Shown here: positions 63,988 through 64,000 of the stretch, piece by piece
Layout of the letters: each line of letters starts with the position of its first letter
How positions within the stretch are numbered: position 1 is the first letter of the stretch
Assembly: GCA_039566865.1 (NCBI GenBank)
Contig: CM076948.1
Location: 23,571,001-23,635,000 of the forward strand
DNA: 64,000 nt
From: Aurelia coerulea
Taxonomy: Eukaryota; Cnidaria; Scyphozoa; Semaeostomeae; Ulmaridae
Reading direction: 5' to 3'
Program-made: the position numbers and the translations under genes
Notes under the pieces: model-generated
Database searches by the model: none
Seen by the model: only the letters and a program-made list of their open reading frames with translations
What the model was told of the DNA's origin: nothing

Positions 63988-64000
63988 TTTTTGATTACAA

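Overview
This is a eukaryotic genomic window, most likely from an animal with large, repeat-filled introns. I favour an anthozoan cnidarian such as a coral or anemone. That is an inference from gene structure and repeat content; no single marker proves it. The DNA is AT-rich, the genes have many small exons with GT/AG introns, and most of the sequence is transposable-element debris.

Two protein genes can be assembled exon by exon, both on the minus strand. (1) 7223-37352 is a complete flap endonuclease 1 gene (FEN1). It has 17 exons with consistent phases and encodes 380 residues, the length of human FEN1. All seven metal-binding acidic residues and the PCNA-binding box fall at the human positions. 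(2) 40481-63431 is the 3' part of a NodU/CmcH-type O-carbamoyltransferase, a family best known from bacterial antibiotic and Nod-factor biosynthesis. 17 exons (about 553 residues) are visible. The N-terminal exon or exons lie beyond the right edge. The two genes are head to tail, 3.1 kb apart, and nothing indicates that they work in one pathway. A weak candidate first exon of an unknown plus-strand gene lies at 859-980.

The introns and flanks hold: a 517-codon non-LTR reverse transcriptase ORF (20890-22443) and four 3' fragments of other non-LTR elements; an internally deleted Ngaro-type tyrosine-recombinase retrotransposon with split direct repeats (31535-34165); tRNA-derived SINEs; and at least eight families of palindromic, non-autonomous DNA elements whose termini and target duplications can be read directly (TA, TTA, TTAA, 6-, 7- and 8-bp). 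There is also a roughly 29-unit minisatellite in a FEN1 intron.

Layout: 1-7222 repeats and the weak exon; 7223-37352 FEN1; 37353-40480 FEN1 promoter (with an E2F-like site) and repeats; 40481-63431 carbamoyltransferase; 63432-64000 repeats. The most unusual items are the intron-rich carbamoyltransferase, a 2.9-kb foldback element whose target duplication straddles one of its splice donors, a 47-bp intron made largely of a perfect palindrome, and a transposon family with oligo-G/oligo-C ends and 8-bp target duplications.
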